DNA of 33,558 nucleotides. It comes from Leptolyngbya sp. BC1307. Its GTDB lineage: Bacteria; Cyanobacteriota; Cyanobacteriia; Phormidesmidales; Phormidesmidaceae. The position numbers and the translations under genes were made by a program. Positions 8,093 through 16,346 of this stretch are shown one piece after another; within the stretch, counting starts at the first letter, position 1; the number at the start of each line of letters is the position of its first letter. The stretch covers positions 1 through 33,558 of the forward strand of contig NZ_NRTA01000042.1 of assembly GCF_002286735.1 (NCBI RefSeq). Direction: 5' to 3'. The notes below the pieces were generated by a model. The model saw only the letters and a program-made list of their open reading frames with translations. It was not told the origin of the DNA and made no database searches.

Positions 8093-10006
8093 ATGTGCGG
8101 AATCGTTGGATATATTGGCACCAGGGCCGCTAGCAGTATTTTAATCGAAGGGCTAAAAACCTTAGAATACCGGGGCTACGATTCGGCTGGCGTCGCCACC
8201 ATCAGCGAAGGCCGGCTCCAGCGCACTCGGGCCAAAGGCAAGCTTAAAAACCTGCAAACTAAGCTAGAAGGGCTCGAAGACCCAGCTCGCTTAGGTATCG
8301 GCCACACCCGCTGGGCGACTCACGGCAAGCCAGAAGAGCACAACGCCCACCCCCATACCGATACCCAAGAGCGAATTGCTGTTGTACAAAACGGCATCAT
8401 CGAAAATTACCGCGAGCTACGCGCAGAGCTAAAAGCCAAAGGCCATCAGTTTCGATCAGATACCGATACCGAGGTGATTCCGCACCTGATTGCTGAATAC
8501 CTAGAAAATCCTGCGAGTCATGACCCTGCGATCACGGAGCTCACTGAGCAGTCGCACCTGCTAGAAGCTTCGCGTCAGGCGGTGAACCGTTTGCGCGGGG
8601 CCTTTGCGCTGGCCATCATCTCGGTAGACTTTCCCGATGAGCTGATTGTGGTTCGTCAGCAAGCGCCGCTGGCCATTGGCTTTGGTCAGGGCGAATTTTT
8701 CTGCGCCTCCGATACGCCAGCGATTATGCCCTACACTCAGGCGGTGCTGACGCTAGAAAATGGTGAACTCGCCCGCCTGACGCCGACAGGTGTAGAGGTC
8801 TACGACTTTACCGGCCACCGGCTAAAGAAAAAGCCCCAAACTCTGAACTGGAACCCCATCATGGTGGAAAAGCAGGGGTTCAAGCACTTCATGCTCAAAG
8901 AGATCTATGAGCAGCCAGGCGTGGTGCGCACCTGCTTAGAGACCTACCTGGATACCGATTGGACGACTGAAAGCAAGCAATCTCCTATTCGCCTCAATCT
9001 CCCCGACGCCCTTTTGGACGACCTGCAGCATATTCAAATTCTGGCCTGTGGCACGAGCTGGCACGCGAGCTTAGTCGGCAAATATCTGCTAGAGCAGGTC
9101 TCGGGCATTCCAACCTTTGTACAGTATGCCTCTGAGTTTCGCTATGCGCCCGCGCCGCTGATGCCCAACACGCTCACCATCGGCGTCACCCAGTCGGGAG
9201 AAACTGCCGACACTCTGGCTGCGCTAGAGATGGAACAAACCCGTCGCGCTGCCAGCGGCGAGGCGCAATTTGCCCCGCGCATGTTAGGGATAACTAACCG
9301 AGTAGACAGTTCTCTGGGCCGATTGATCCCTCATGTAATGGGTACCCAGGCAGGTATTGAAATTGGCGTTGCCGCGACTAAAACGTTTGTCGCGCAGCTG
9401 ATGGCGTTTTACTTTTTGTCGCTAGAGCTGGCCTACCGGCGACAGACGATTTCACTGACTCGCCTGGCTGAGATTATTCAAGGGCTGCGGCAGTTGCCTG
9501 CGCAGCTGGAGCAGGTTTTAGAAAGTCAGGAGCGCTATGTAGAGGAGCTGTCTCACAATTTTTCGGAGACTCAGGACTTTATCTTTATTGGTCGGGGCAT
9601 TAACTACCCGATCGCGCTAGAAGGCGCACTCAAACTCAAGGAAATCAGCTATATCCACGCTGAGGGATATCCGGCAGGCGAGATGAAGCATGGGCCAATC
9701 GCACTGCTCGATGAGAAAGTGCCGGTGGTGGCGATCGCCACTCTGGGCAGCGTCTACGAAAAGGTGCTCTCCAACGCACAAGAAGCCAAAGCCCGAGACG
9801 CCCGGCTGATCGGCGTCGTGCCGATGAATGACCCGGAGGCCGAAGAAACCTTTGATGCACTGCTGCCCGTTCCGGTTGTCGACGAATTGCTTTCGCCAGT
9901 GCTTACCGTTGTGCCGCTGCAGCTGCTGTCTTATCACATCGCTGCTCGACGCGGTCTAGATGTCGATCAGCCCCGAAACCTGGCAAAGTCGGTCACTGTA
10001 GAATAG
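8093..10006 (+). CDS. glmS: Glucosamine-6-phosphate synthase (isomerizing)
   Basis: GlmS makes glucosamine-6-phosphate from fructose-6-phosphate and glutamine, the first step to UDP-GlcNAc for peptidoglycan and lipopolysaccharide, in the cytoplasm. The 637-residue protein begins MCGIVGYIG, placing the N-terminal nucleophile Cys at position 2 after Met removal. The glutaminase domain shows RGYDSAG, GHTRWATHG and QNGIIENY. Two SIS sugar-isomerase domains follow (CGTSWHASL, TQSGETADT, then IGRGINYP and EGYPAGEMKHGPIAL). The C-terminus DQPRNLAKSVTVE is the near-invariant end of the family. Length is slightly above the usual 610 because of a short insert around residues 140-160. AGGAG (about 8081-8085) precedes the ATG. 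Confidence 0.97.
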   Translation: MCGIVGYIGTRAASSILIEGLKTLEYRGYDSAGVATISEGRLQRTRAKGKLKNLQTKLEGLEDPARLGIGHTRWATHGKPEEHNAHPHTDTQERIAVVQNGIIENYRELRAELKAKGHQFRSDTDTEVIPHLIAEYLENPASHDPAITELTEQSHLLEASRQAVNRLRGAFALAIISVDFPDELIVVRQQAPLAIGFGQGEFFCASDTPAIMPYTQAVLTLENGELARLTPTGVEVYDFTGHRLKKKPQTLNWNPIMVEKQGFKHFMLKEIYEQPGVVRTCLETYLDTDWTTESKQSPIRLNLPDALLDDLQHIQILACGTSWHASLVGKYLLEQVSGIPTFVQYASEFRYAPAPLMPNTLTIGVTQSGETADTLAALEMEQTRRAASGEAQFAPRMLGITNRVDSSLGRLIPHVMGTQAGIEIGVAATKTFVAQLMAFYFLSLELAYRRQTISLTRLAEIIQGLRQLPAQLEQVLESQERYVEELSHNFSETQDFIFIGRGINYPIALEGALKLKEISYIHAEGYPAGEMKHGPIALLDEKVPVVAIATLGSVYEKVLSNAQEAKARDARLIGVVPMNDPEAEETFDALLPVPVVDELLSPVLTVVPLQLLSYHIAARRGLDVDQPRNLAKSVTVE

Positions 10007-10034
10007 CGCCGAAAAAGTATTAAGGAATACAATT

Positions 10035-10094
10035 TTTCTCAGGATTGTATCAGGGAATACTAATATTTCTCATCAAACTCTGGCAGGTTTCTCA
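10035..10094 (+). repeat. Three phased TTTCTCA repeats upstream of the 53-aa peptide
   Basis: TTTCTCA occurs at 10035-10041, 10066-10072 and 10088-10094, 31 and 22 bases apart, close to three and two turns of the helix. The first two copies are each preceded by GGAATAC, making an imperfect direct repeat of about 19 bases. This spacing is typical of sites bound by a regulator on one face of the DNA. No known operator is recognised. Confidence 0.4.
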
Positions 10095-10129
10095 GAAAGG
10101 GTTCAGGGAAGCTTCAGCCGCGCGGGTCA

Positions 10130-10168
10130 TCCTAATAAGTGACGAATTAAAAAATCTCGCTATTAGGA
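10130..10168 (+). promoter_or_regulatory. Hairpin that covers the ribosome site of the 53-aa peptide
   Basis: TCCTAATA (10130-10137) is perfectly complementary to TATTAGGA (10161-10168). The second arm contains AGGA of the Shine-Dalgarno sequence AGGAGA (10165-10170). Folding would hide the ribosome site, so translation of the small gene may be switchable. The loop is 23 bases and AT-rich. Confidence 0.4.
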
Positions 10169-10178
10169 GACACCCATT

Positions 10179-10340
10179 ATGAAACGCCTTATCCTTTCTA
10201 CTTCCATGGTGATGTTAGTGGCGGCAGCCTTTGCCCCGATTGCCTCTGCATCTGGCCAGATCTCAACTACTCAGAGCCTGCCAGAGGGCGCTAGCCTGAC
10301 TGACCTGGTTCGTCACAATCGCGACGCGCGCGGTAATTAA
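10179..10340 (+). CDS. Small secreted peptide, 53 aa, unknown function
   Basis: An ATG at 10179 with a strong AGGAGA ribosome site eight bases upstream opens a 53-codon frame ending at TAA 10338-10340. The N-terminus MKRLILSTSMVMLVAAAFAP followed by IASASG is a textbook signal peptide with a probable cleavage after ASA (residue 24). The mature peptide is only about 29 residues, polar, with the notable tail SLTDLVRHNRDARGN. It has no Cys. It lies between glmS and the glutathione transferase, same strand, behind its own repeat-rich upstream region. I do not recognise the family. The combination of ribosome site, signal peptide and codon use makes a real gene likely. Confidence 0.7.
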   Translation: MKRLILSTSMVMLVAAAFAPIASASGQISTTQSLPEGASLTDLVRHNRDARGN

Positions 10341-10342
10341 GT

Positions 10343-10365
10343 CATAGCGGCGGACATAGCGGCGG
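10343..10365. repeat. Tandem 12-bp duplication
   Basis: CATAGCGGCGG occurs at 10343-10353 and again at 10355-10365, separated by one base. It starts two bases after the stop codon of the 53-aa peptide. It is probably a slippage product; no function is suggested. Confidence 0.7.
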
Positions 10366-10550
10366 GCGGTCTAGGGCTTGCCCCACCGTTCGGTTAAATT
10401 CAGGTGCATCGCTAGTTTGTCTGGCGGCCGAGGTAGAAATGTCTTGGTCGCCAGGCATGCGTTTGGTCGCGCGCAGGCTTGACTCAAAAGTGCCAACCCA
10501 CAGTATCGTTTCTATAGTTTCTCTATGGCGGCCTTGCCGTATCCTGCAGC

Positions 10551-11183
10551 ATGATCGATCTCTACTATTGGACAACGCCCAACGGTCACAAAATTACGAT
10601 TTTCCTCGAAGAGGCCGACCTGCCCTACACGATTCACCCGATCAATATTGGTAAAGGCGACCAGTTTGATCCTGAGTTTCTCAAAATTTTGCCAAACAAT
10701 AGAATTCCAGCGATTGTAGATGCCGATCCTGAGACGGGAGATAGCCCTATCAGCGTTTTTGAATCCGGGGCGATTCTGCAATATTTGGCTGAGAAGACGG
10801 GTAAGTTTATGCCTGCAGAGGGGCCTGGCCGAGTAGAGGTGCTGCAGTGGCTCAACTGGCAAATGGGCGGACTGGGGCCAATGCTAGGGCAAAACCATCA
10901 CTTTGCCATCTACGCACCTGAGAAAATTCCTTACGCCATTGAGCGCTATGTCAAAGAAACAGCGCGGCTCTATGGGGTGCTCAACCAGCGGCTACGTGAT
11001 CGCGAATTTGTGGCAGGCGATTACTCTATCGCCGATATGGCCTGCTACCCCTGGATTACCGGCTATGAGCGTCAGGGACAAGACCTCGGCGATTTTCCCC
11101 ATCTTAAGCGCTGGTTTGAAACGATTCAGGCACGGCCAGCGGTGCAGGCTGCTTACAAAATAGCTGAAGCGATTAATTCGTAG
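10551..11183 (+). CDS. Glutathione S-transferase, YfcG/YghU (Nu) type
   Basis: This 210-residue protein has the N-terminal thioredoxin-like GST domain with TTPNGHKITIFLEE (residues 8-21): the TPNGxK signature marks the YfcG/Nu class, which binds two glutathione molecules and acts as a disulfide-bond reductase. NRIPAIVD supplies the cis-Pro, and FESGAILQYLAEKTG is the Glu-Ser glutathione-binding motif. The all-alpha C-terminal half contains WQMGGLGPMLGQNHHF and SIADMACYPWI, also class-typical. It is a cytosolic redox enzyme, probably for glutathione-dependent disulfide or peroxide handling. No strong ribosome site precedes the ATG. It follows the 53-aa peptide gene by 210 bases. Confidence 0.88.
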   Translation: MIDLYYWTTPNGHKITIFLEEADLPYTIHPINIGKGDQFDPEFLKILPNNRIPAIVDADPETGDSPISVFESGAILQYLAEKTGKFMPAEGPGRVEVLQWLNWQMGGLGPMLGQNHHFAIYAPEKIPYAIERYVKETARLYGVLNQRLRDREFVAGDYSIADMACYPWITGYERQGQDLGDFPHLKRWFETIQARPAVQAAYKIAEAINS

Positions 11184-11227
11184 CTGCCTGCTCCAAAGCC
11201 CTGCAGCCCTATTTACCTGAAGACCTA

Positions 11228-11455
11228 CTAAAAAGCCTGACGGGAAACGAGCTTCTCAATGTCAGCCTGGGTCTGCTGCAGCATAGACTGGCGCGGATCG
11301 GGCTGGCCCTTACCGGCAGATAGAGTCGGGACCAAATTACGCGCTTGCAGAGCCATATGCAGCTGCAGATGAGCAACGTATTCGCTAAAGTCTTCGCGGT
11401 CTGCCGTGGCTGACATTGATGCAGTCTGCTCAGAAGATGGCTTTAAACTAGGCAC
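11228..11455 (-). CDS. Small hypothetical protein
   Basis: The frame encodes about 75 residues from a GTG at 11455, which has GGAG nine bases upstream; an upstream TTG at 11491 and an internal ATG at 11416 are alternatives. The core YVAHLQLHMALQARNLVP looks like an amphipathic helix, and the C-terminal MLQQTQADIEKLVSRQAF another. There is no signal peptide or membrane segment. I do not recognise a family. It is divergent from purD, across a 225-base region with several inverted repeats. Confidence 0.5.
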   Translation of the reverse strand: MPSLKPSSEQTASMSATADREDFSEYVAHLQLHMALQARNLVPTLSAGKGQPDPRQSMLQQTQADIEKLVSRQAF

Positions 11456-11478
11456 TGTCTTTTTCTCCAGAAGAATTA

Positions 11479-11573
11479 CGTGTAAAGGCAAACTTGTCTG
11501 TCAGAGGAATGTATTAAGAAGCTATCACAGCGCTTAATACAAGACCCAACTGTGCGTAAAGAAGCTTTACACG
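11479..11573. repeat. Inverted repeats in the divergent region before purD
   Basis: Three inverted repeats crowd this short region: TGTATTAAG (11510-11518) with CTTAATACA (11533-11541); GTAAAG (11556-11561) with CTTTAC (11565-11570); and CGTGTAAAG (11479-11487) with CTTTACACG (11565-11573). They lie between the two divergent genes and could be operators or transcript hairpins. No specific regulator is recognised. Confidence 0.4.
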
Positions 11574-11680
11574 CCGATGGATAGTTTGCCTTGGCAGGTA
11601 AGTCAAAACCCTGATGGTGCAGTTTTGATGCGACAATAGAGCCTGATTGAGCGCTGATTTCTGCAGGATTTCCTCAACTT

Positions 11681-12976
11681 ATGAAAGCAATTGTCATCGG
11701 GGGAGGCGGACGTGAGCACGCGCTAGCCTGGAAGCTGCTGCAATCAGCTAGGGTGACCGAGGTTGTCTGTATTCCAGGCAATGGCGGCACCGCTCGGCTG
11801 CCCGGCTGTCGCAATGTGGCAATGGTGCCTAGCGATATTGAGGGCATTGTCCGCTGCGTGCAGGTCAACAATATGGCTTTTGTCCTGGTGGGGCCGGAGC
11901 AGCCGCTGGCTGACGGTCTGGCAGATGCCCTCAGAGCGCAGCAGGTAAAAGTATTTGGCCCGGGTCAAGACGGCGCGCAGATCGAGTCCAGCAAGGCTTG
12001 GGCAAAAGCGCTGATGGCCCAGGCAAATGTGCCGACGGCAGCCTCGGCAGTATTTACCGATGCCGAGCAGGCGATCGCCTACGTCCAGCAGCAGGGCGCA
12101 CCGATTGTCGTCAAAGCGGACGGGCTAGCAGCCGGTAAAGGCGTGACCGTCGCTAAAGAAATTGAGGATGCAGTAGCGGCCATTCACGCCGTCTTTGACG
12201 GTCAGTTTGGGGCGGCTGGCAAGCAGGTCGTGATCGAAGAATTTTTATCAGGGCAAGAAGTCTCCGTGCTAGCGGTGACCGATGGCCTGACAATCAGGCC
12301 GCTGCTACCCGCTCAAGATCACAAGCAAATTGGCGAAGGCGATACCGGCCCAAATACAGGCGGTATGGGAGCTTACGCCCCGACCCCGGTGATGCCGCCT
12401 GATCTGCTAGCGCGAGTGCAAACAGAAGTGCTAGAGCCGACGCTGAAGGGACTGCAGGCGCGGGGGATTGACTATCGCGGTGTGCTTTACGCTGGGCTGA
12501 TTGTGATGCCCGCTAGCGAGACCGGAGCGGTGGAACTTAAGGTGATTGAATTTAACTGTCGCTTTGGCGATCCGGAGACGCAGGCGGTACTGCCTCTACT
12601 AGAAACGCCTTTAGATGAGATTGTTTTGGCCTGCTGTGAGCAGCGATTGGAGAATCTACCGCCTTTTGCCTGGAAGGATGCGGCCTCGGCCTGTGTGGTA
12701 ATGGCAGCTGAGGGCTACCCGGGTGACTATGAAAAGGGGCTGTCTATCAACGGGATAGACGCGGCTGAATCTGCCGCTGACGATACGATGGTCTTTCACG
12801 CAGGCACCCGGCTCAGCCAAGGTCAGCTCAAAAGCACAGGCGGCAGAGTGCTGGGGATAACGGCTATGGCACCTGACTTCGATGCGGCACTGGCAAAAGC
12901 CTACAGCGCGGTTGATAAAATTGACTTTCCAGGTAGCTACTACCGCCGTGATATTGGTTGCCGGGTGAAAGGCTAG
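11681..12976 (+). CDS. purD: Phosphoribosylamine--glycine ligase (GAR synthetase)
   Basis: PurD joins glycine to phosphoribosylamine using ATP, the second step of purine synthesis, in the cytosol. The 431-residue protein begins MKAIVIGGGGREHALAWKL, the standard N-terminus. Family motifs follow: LVGPEQPLADGLAD, ATP-grasp loop VVKADGLAAGKGVTVA, HKQIGEGDTGPNTGGMGAYA, and metal/ATP ligands in EFNCRFGDPETQAVLP. Length is normal. It is followed 129 bases later by nblS on the same strand, a neighbour arrangement I recall from other cyanobacteria, and the two may be co-transcribed. Confidence 0.96.
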   Translation: MKAIVIGGGGREHALAWKLLQSARVTEVVCIPGNGGTARLPGCRNVAMVPSDIEGIVRCVQVNNMAFVLVGPEQPLADGLADALRAQQVKVFGPGQDGAQIESSKAWAKALMAQANVPTAASAVFTDAEQAIAYVQQQGAPIVVKADGLAAGKGVTVAKEIEDAVAAIHAVFDGQFGAAGKQVVIEEFLSGQEVSVLAVTDGLTIRPLLPAQDHKQIGEGDTGPNTGGMGAYAPTPVMPPDLLARVQTEVLEPTLKGLQARGIDYRGVLYAGLIVMPASETGAVELKVIEFNCRFGDPETQAVLPLLETPLDEIVLACCEQRLENLPPFAWKDAASACVVMAAEGYPGDYEKGLSINGIDAAESAADDTMVFHAGTRLSQGQLKSTGGRVLGITAMAPDFDAALAKAYSAVDKIDFPGSYYRRDIGCRVKG

Positions 12977-13105
12977 GCAGGGCGATCGCCGTTTAGAATA
13001 GAACCACCCGCCCGTGATCACCCGTAATGCCTACTTCAGGACAATGCTTTTTCGGCGATAGACAGCCTAGCTGCGTCTAGCCAGAAATCGCAGAACACAG
13101 CCGCC

Positions 13106-15034
13106 ATGCAACTTTTCAGTCAATTTAAAGCCTTATTTGTCAGCTGGTGGAGCGATTTCACCCTGCAGACGCGGCTGATGGCCGGAGCCACCCTGCTGGT
13201 TTCGCTGATTATGAGCGGCCTCACTTTTTGGGCAGTCAACACCATTCAACAAGACGCCCAGCTCAATGACACCCGCTTTGGCCGCGACATAGGGCTGCTG
13301 CTAGCTGCTAACGTCGCGCCGCTAATCGAAACCAACGACCGCTCAGAGCTGGCCCGCTTTTCGTATAGCTTTTACGAAAATACCTCTAACGTTCGCTACA
13401 TGCTCTACGCCGATCAAGACGGCGAGATTTTCTTTGGCATTCCCTACTCTGAGCCCGCCGTCCAAAGCTCACTCACACTGCGGCGACGGATGAAGCTACC
13501 GGCCCACTACACCAGTAGCGCCGATTCGCCGATGGTCCGTCAGCACCTGACGCCAGCGGGCATGGTCACCGATGTCTTTGTGCCGCTCACCATTGACGGC
13601 CAGTATAAAGGCATGTTGGCGATGGGAATCAACCCTAACCCCACTGTTGTCGCCTCCTCTCACCTCACTCGCGATGTCACCATTGCTGTCTTTGTCTCGA
13701 TTTGGGTGATGGTGATCTTAGGCGCTGTGATCAACGCGCTGACGATTACGCAGCCAATTAAAGAGCTGCTGCTGGGGGTAAAAAATATTGCTGCAGGCAA
13801 CTTCAAGCAGCGCATAGACCTGCCCTTAGGCGGCGAACTCGGCGAGCTGATCTACAGCTTTAACGATATGGCAGAGCGCTTAGAGCGCTACGAAGAGCAA
13901 AATATTGAAGAGCTGACAGCAGAAAAGGCCAAGCTAGAGAGCCTGGTCTCGACCATTGCTGACGGGGCAATCTTACTAGACGGGGCGACTAACTTGGTGC
14001 TGGCGAATGTTGCCGCCCGGCGAATGCTGGGTTGGGAAGTAAACACGGCGCTCAGCGGCAGCATTTTAGATCAGTTGCCGCCCGAAGTGCGCGCTCAGAT
14101 AGCGCCATCACTGGTACAGGCAACCACAGGAGAATCGCATGAGGGCAGCGAGTTTCGCGTTTTCTTGGGCGAAGACAACCGGACGCTGCGAGTCTTGCTA
14201 AATACGGTACTCGACCAGTCGCGAGAAAACGTCAAAGGTATGGCGATCACGCTGCAAGATATCACTCGTGAAGTCGCCCTGAACGAAGCTAAGAGCCACT
14301 TTATCAGCAACGTTTCTCACGAGCTGCGCACCCCGCTATTTAATATCAAATCGTTTATCGAAACGCTGCACGAATACGGTGAAGACCTCAGCGAGACTGA
14401 GCGCAAGGAGTTTTTGGCAACAGCTAATAACGAAACTGACCGGCTCAGCCGTCTGGTGAATGACGTGCTCGATCTTTCCCGCCTGGAGTCTAGCCGCCGC
14501 TATGAGTTTGCAGCGGTAGAGGTGCATCAGCCCATCGATCAGGTGCTGCGAACCTACCAGCTAAACGCCCGAGACAAGCAAATCACCCTGGAAAAAGACA
14601 TTGAAGATCAGCTGCCCGCCAGCCTGGGCAATTACGATCTGCTGCTGCAGGTGTTTGGCAACCTGGTAGGCAATGCGCTGAAGTTTACGCCAGCGGGCGG
14701 CCATGTGGTGATTCGTGCCTATCGAGCCCCGAGCATCAATCCGCAGCTGATTCAGAATGTGCGCATTGAGATCGGCGATACTGGGCTGGGCATTGACAAA
14801 GAAGATCAGGTGGCTATTTTTGATCGGTTTTTTCGGGTTGAAAACCGGGTGCATACGCTAGAGGGCACGGGTCTGGGGCTCTCGATTGTGAAAAACATTA
14901 TGGACCGGCACAACAGCCAGATCAATCTGGTGAGCGAGGTTGGCGTCGGTACTACCTTTTGGTTTGATCTGCCGGTCTATGACCTGGCTGAGTATACGGT
15001 GGTAGCCACGCGGCCTGCCCTCAAGATTAGCTGA
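13106..15034 (+). CDS. nblS: Sensor histidine kinase NblS (Hik33/DspA type)
   Basis: NblS/Hik33 is the conserved cyanobacterial membrane kinase that controls responses to high light, nutrient loss, cold and osmotic stress, including phycobilisome degradation, through response regulators such as RpaB. The 642-residue protein shows the full layout: TM1 about 24-44, a periplasmic sensor region with YMLYADQDGEIFFGIPYS, TM2 about 190-213, a HAMP linker (LGELIYSFNDMAERLERYEEQ), a PAS domain (about 275-390), the H-box NVSHELRTPLFNIKSF with His405, and an ATPase domain with N-box GNLVGNALKFTPAGG, DTGLGID, F-box FDRFFRV and GTGLGLSIVK. All catalytic motifs are intact. It follows purD. Confidence 0.93.
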   Translation: MQLFSQFKALFVSWWSDFTLQTRLMAGATLLVSLIMSGLTFWAVNTIQQDAQLNDTRFGRDIGLLLAANVAPLIETNDRSELARFSYSFYENTSNVRYMLYADQDGEIFFGIPYSEPAVQSSLTLRRRMKLPAHYTSSADSPMVRQHLTPAGMVTDVFVPLTIDGQYKGMLAMGINPNPTVVASSHLTRDVTIAVFVSIWVMVILGAVINALTITQPIKELLLGVKNIAAGNFKQRIDLPLGGELGELIYSFNDMAERLERYEEQNIEELTAEKAKLESLVSTIADGAILLDGATNLVLANVAARRMLGWEVNTALSGSILDQLPPEVRAQIAPSLVQATTGESHEGSEFRVFLGEDNRTLRVLLNTVLDQSRENVKGMAITLQDITREVALNEAKSHFISNVSHELRTPLFNIKSFIETLHEYGEDLSETERKEFLATANNETDRLSRLVNDVLDLSRLESSRRYEFAAVEVHQPIDQVLRTYQLNARDKQITLEKDIEDQLPASLGNYDLLLQVFGNLVGNALKFTPAGGHVVIRAYRAPSINPQLIQNVRIEIGDTGLGIDKEDQVAIFDRFFRVENRVHTLEGTGLGLSIVKNIMDRHNSQINLVSEVGVGTTFWFDLPVYDLAEYTVVATRPALKIS

Positions 15035-15272
15035 CAGGTTTCATACCCTATTGAATGTCATGAAAGCGATAGATTGTCACTGATCTTAGCAGGTGTCAAA
15101 TCGCCCGAGCTGATTGACTCATGTAAAGCGCGAATTTAACCATAGCAACGGATTGAGGCGGGTTCGCGCTGTGTATTCTGGGCGAACGCAATCTAAACAA
15201 AGTCTTTCGGGAGACGCTGATTAGGATAGGGCTGATTACAATGATGGGCAGACGAACACTCCGGAGAAGCCT

Positions 15273-16268
15273 ATGAGTTTGCTATCTCAGCTAAAAGAAA
15301 TGACGGTTGTCGTTGCCGATACCGGTGACATTGGCGCAATCGAAGAATTTACCCCGCGCGATACGACGACCAATCCTTCGCTGATTACCACTGCAGCTGG
15401 GCTGCCTCAGTATCAAAGCATTGTCGATGAGACGCTGCAGCGGGCCAAAGACACGCTCGATGCCGACGCCGCCGATAAAGAAATCGCTATGGAAGCGTTT
15501 AAGCACCTAGCGGTGGCGTTTGGTAAGCGCATTTTAGAAATTATTCCGGGGCGCGTTTCGACTGAAGTGGACGCTCGGCTGTCTTACGATATGGAAGGCA
15601 CGCTGGCAATGGCCCGCGATTTGATCGCCGAGTACGAAGAAGCAGGCGTGAGCCGCGATCGCATCTTGATCAAAATCGCCTCTACCTGGGAGGGTATCAA
15701 AGCCGCCGAAGTCCTTGAACAAGAAGGCATCCACTGCAATCTGACGCTGCTGTTTGGGCTGCATCAGGCGATCGCCTGCGCCGAAGCTAAGGTCACCCTG
15801 ATTTCGCCCTTCGTCGGTCGCATCCTCGACTGGTATAAAAAAGACACCGGTCGCGACAGCTACCCGCCTTCTGAAGACCCGGGCGTACAGTCAGTCACAG
15901 AAATCTACAACTACTACAAGAAGTTTGGCTACAAAACCGAAATCATGGGCGCGAGCTTTCGAAACGTCGATGAGATCAAAGAGCTAGCAGGCTGCGACCT
16001 GCTGACTATTTCGCCCAAGCTATTGGCACCGCTAGCCGAGACCGACGGCGAACTGCCCCGCAAGCTCCGCCCTGATATGGCTGAAAATCTCGATATCGAG
16101 AAGAAAACCATCGACAAGGCCACCTTTGACGAAATGCATGCGGCTGACCGCATGGCCAATGAAAAGCTAGCAGAAGGCATTGAGGGCTTCTCTACGGCGT
16201 TAGAAGAGCTAGAGCAATTGCTTGCTGACCGCCTGACTCGAATGGGTCAGCAGGCTGCCGCCGTCTAA
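15273..16268 (+). CDS. tal: Transaldolase
   Basis: Transaldolase transfers a dihydroxyacetone unit between sugar phosphates in the oxidative pentose phosphate pathway. The 331-residue protein is of the TalB type: TTTNPSLI near residue 32, [14 protein letters not shown], the Schiff-base Lys134 in [16 protein letters not shown], and [19 protein letters not shown] lies six bases before the ATG. There is a 238-base gap after nblS, so it probably has its own promoter, and a terminator hairpin follows. In cyanobacteria it works mainly at night or under oxidative stress. Confidence 0.96.
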   Translation: MSLLSQLKEMTVVVADTGDIGAIEEFTPRDTTTNPSLITTAAGLPQYQSIVDETLQRAKDTLDADAADKEIAMEAFKHLAVAFGKRILEIIPGRVSTEVDARLSYDMEGTLAMARDLIAEYEEAGVSRDRILIKIASTWEGIKAAEVLEQEGIHCNLTLLFGLHQAIACAEAKVTLISPFVGRILDWYKKDTGRDSYPPSEDPGVQSVTEIYNYYKKFGYKTEIMGASFRNVDEIKELAGCDLLTISPKLLAPLAETDGELPRKLRPDMAENLDIEKKTIDKATFDEMHAADRMANEKLAEGIEGFSTALEELEQLLADRLTRMGQQAAAV

Positions 16269-16301
16269 ACTGCTTAGATTAATGATTTGAGCCAACCTTT
16301 G

Positions 16302-16336
16302 AACCCGGCTATGTCTGTCATGGACTAGCCGGGTTT
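16302..16336 (+). terminator. Terminator hairpin after tal
   Basis: AACCCGGCTA (16302-16311) pairs perfectly with TAGCCGGGTT (16326-16335) over a 14-base loop; a short T-run follows on the plus strand. It lies between the converging tal and ABC-transporter genes and may stop transcripts from both sides, although neither U-run is long. Confidence 0.65.
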
Positions 16337-16346
16337 ATGGGTGTAA

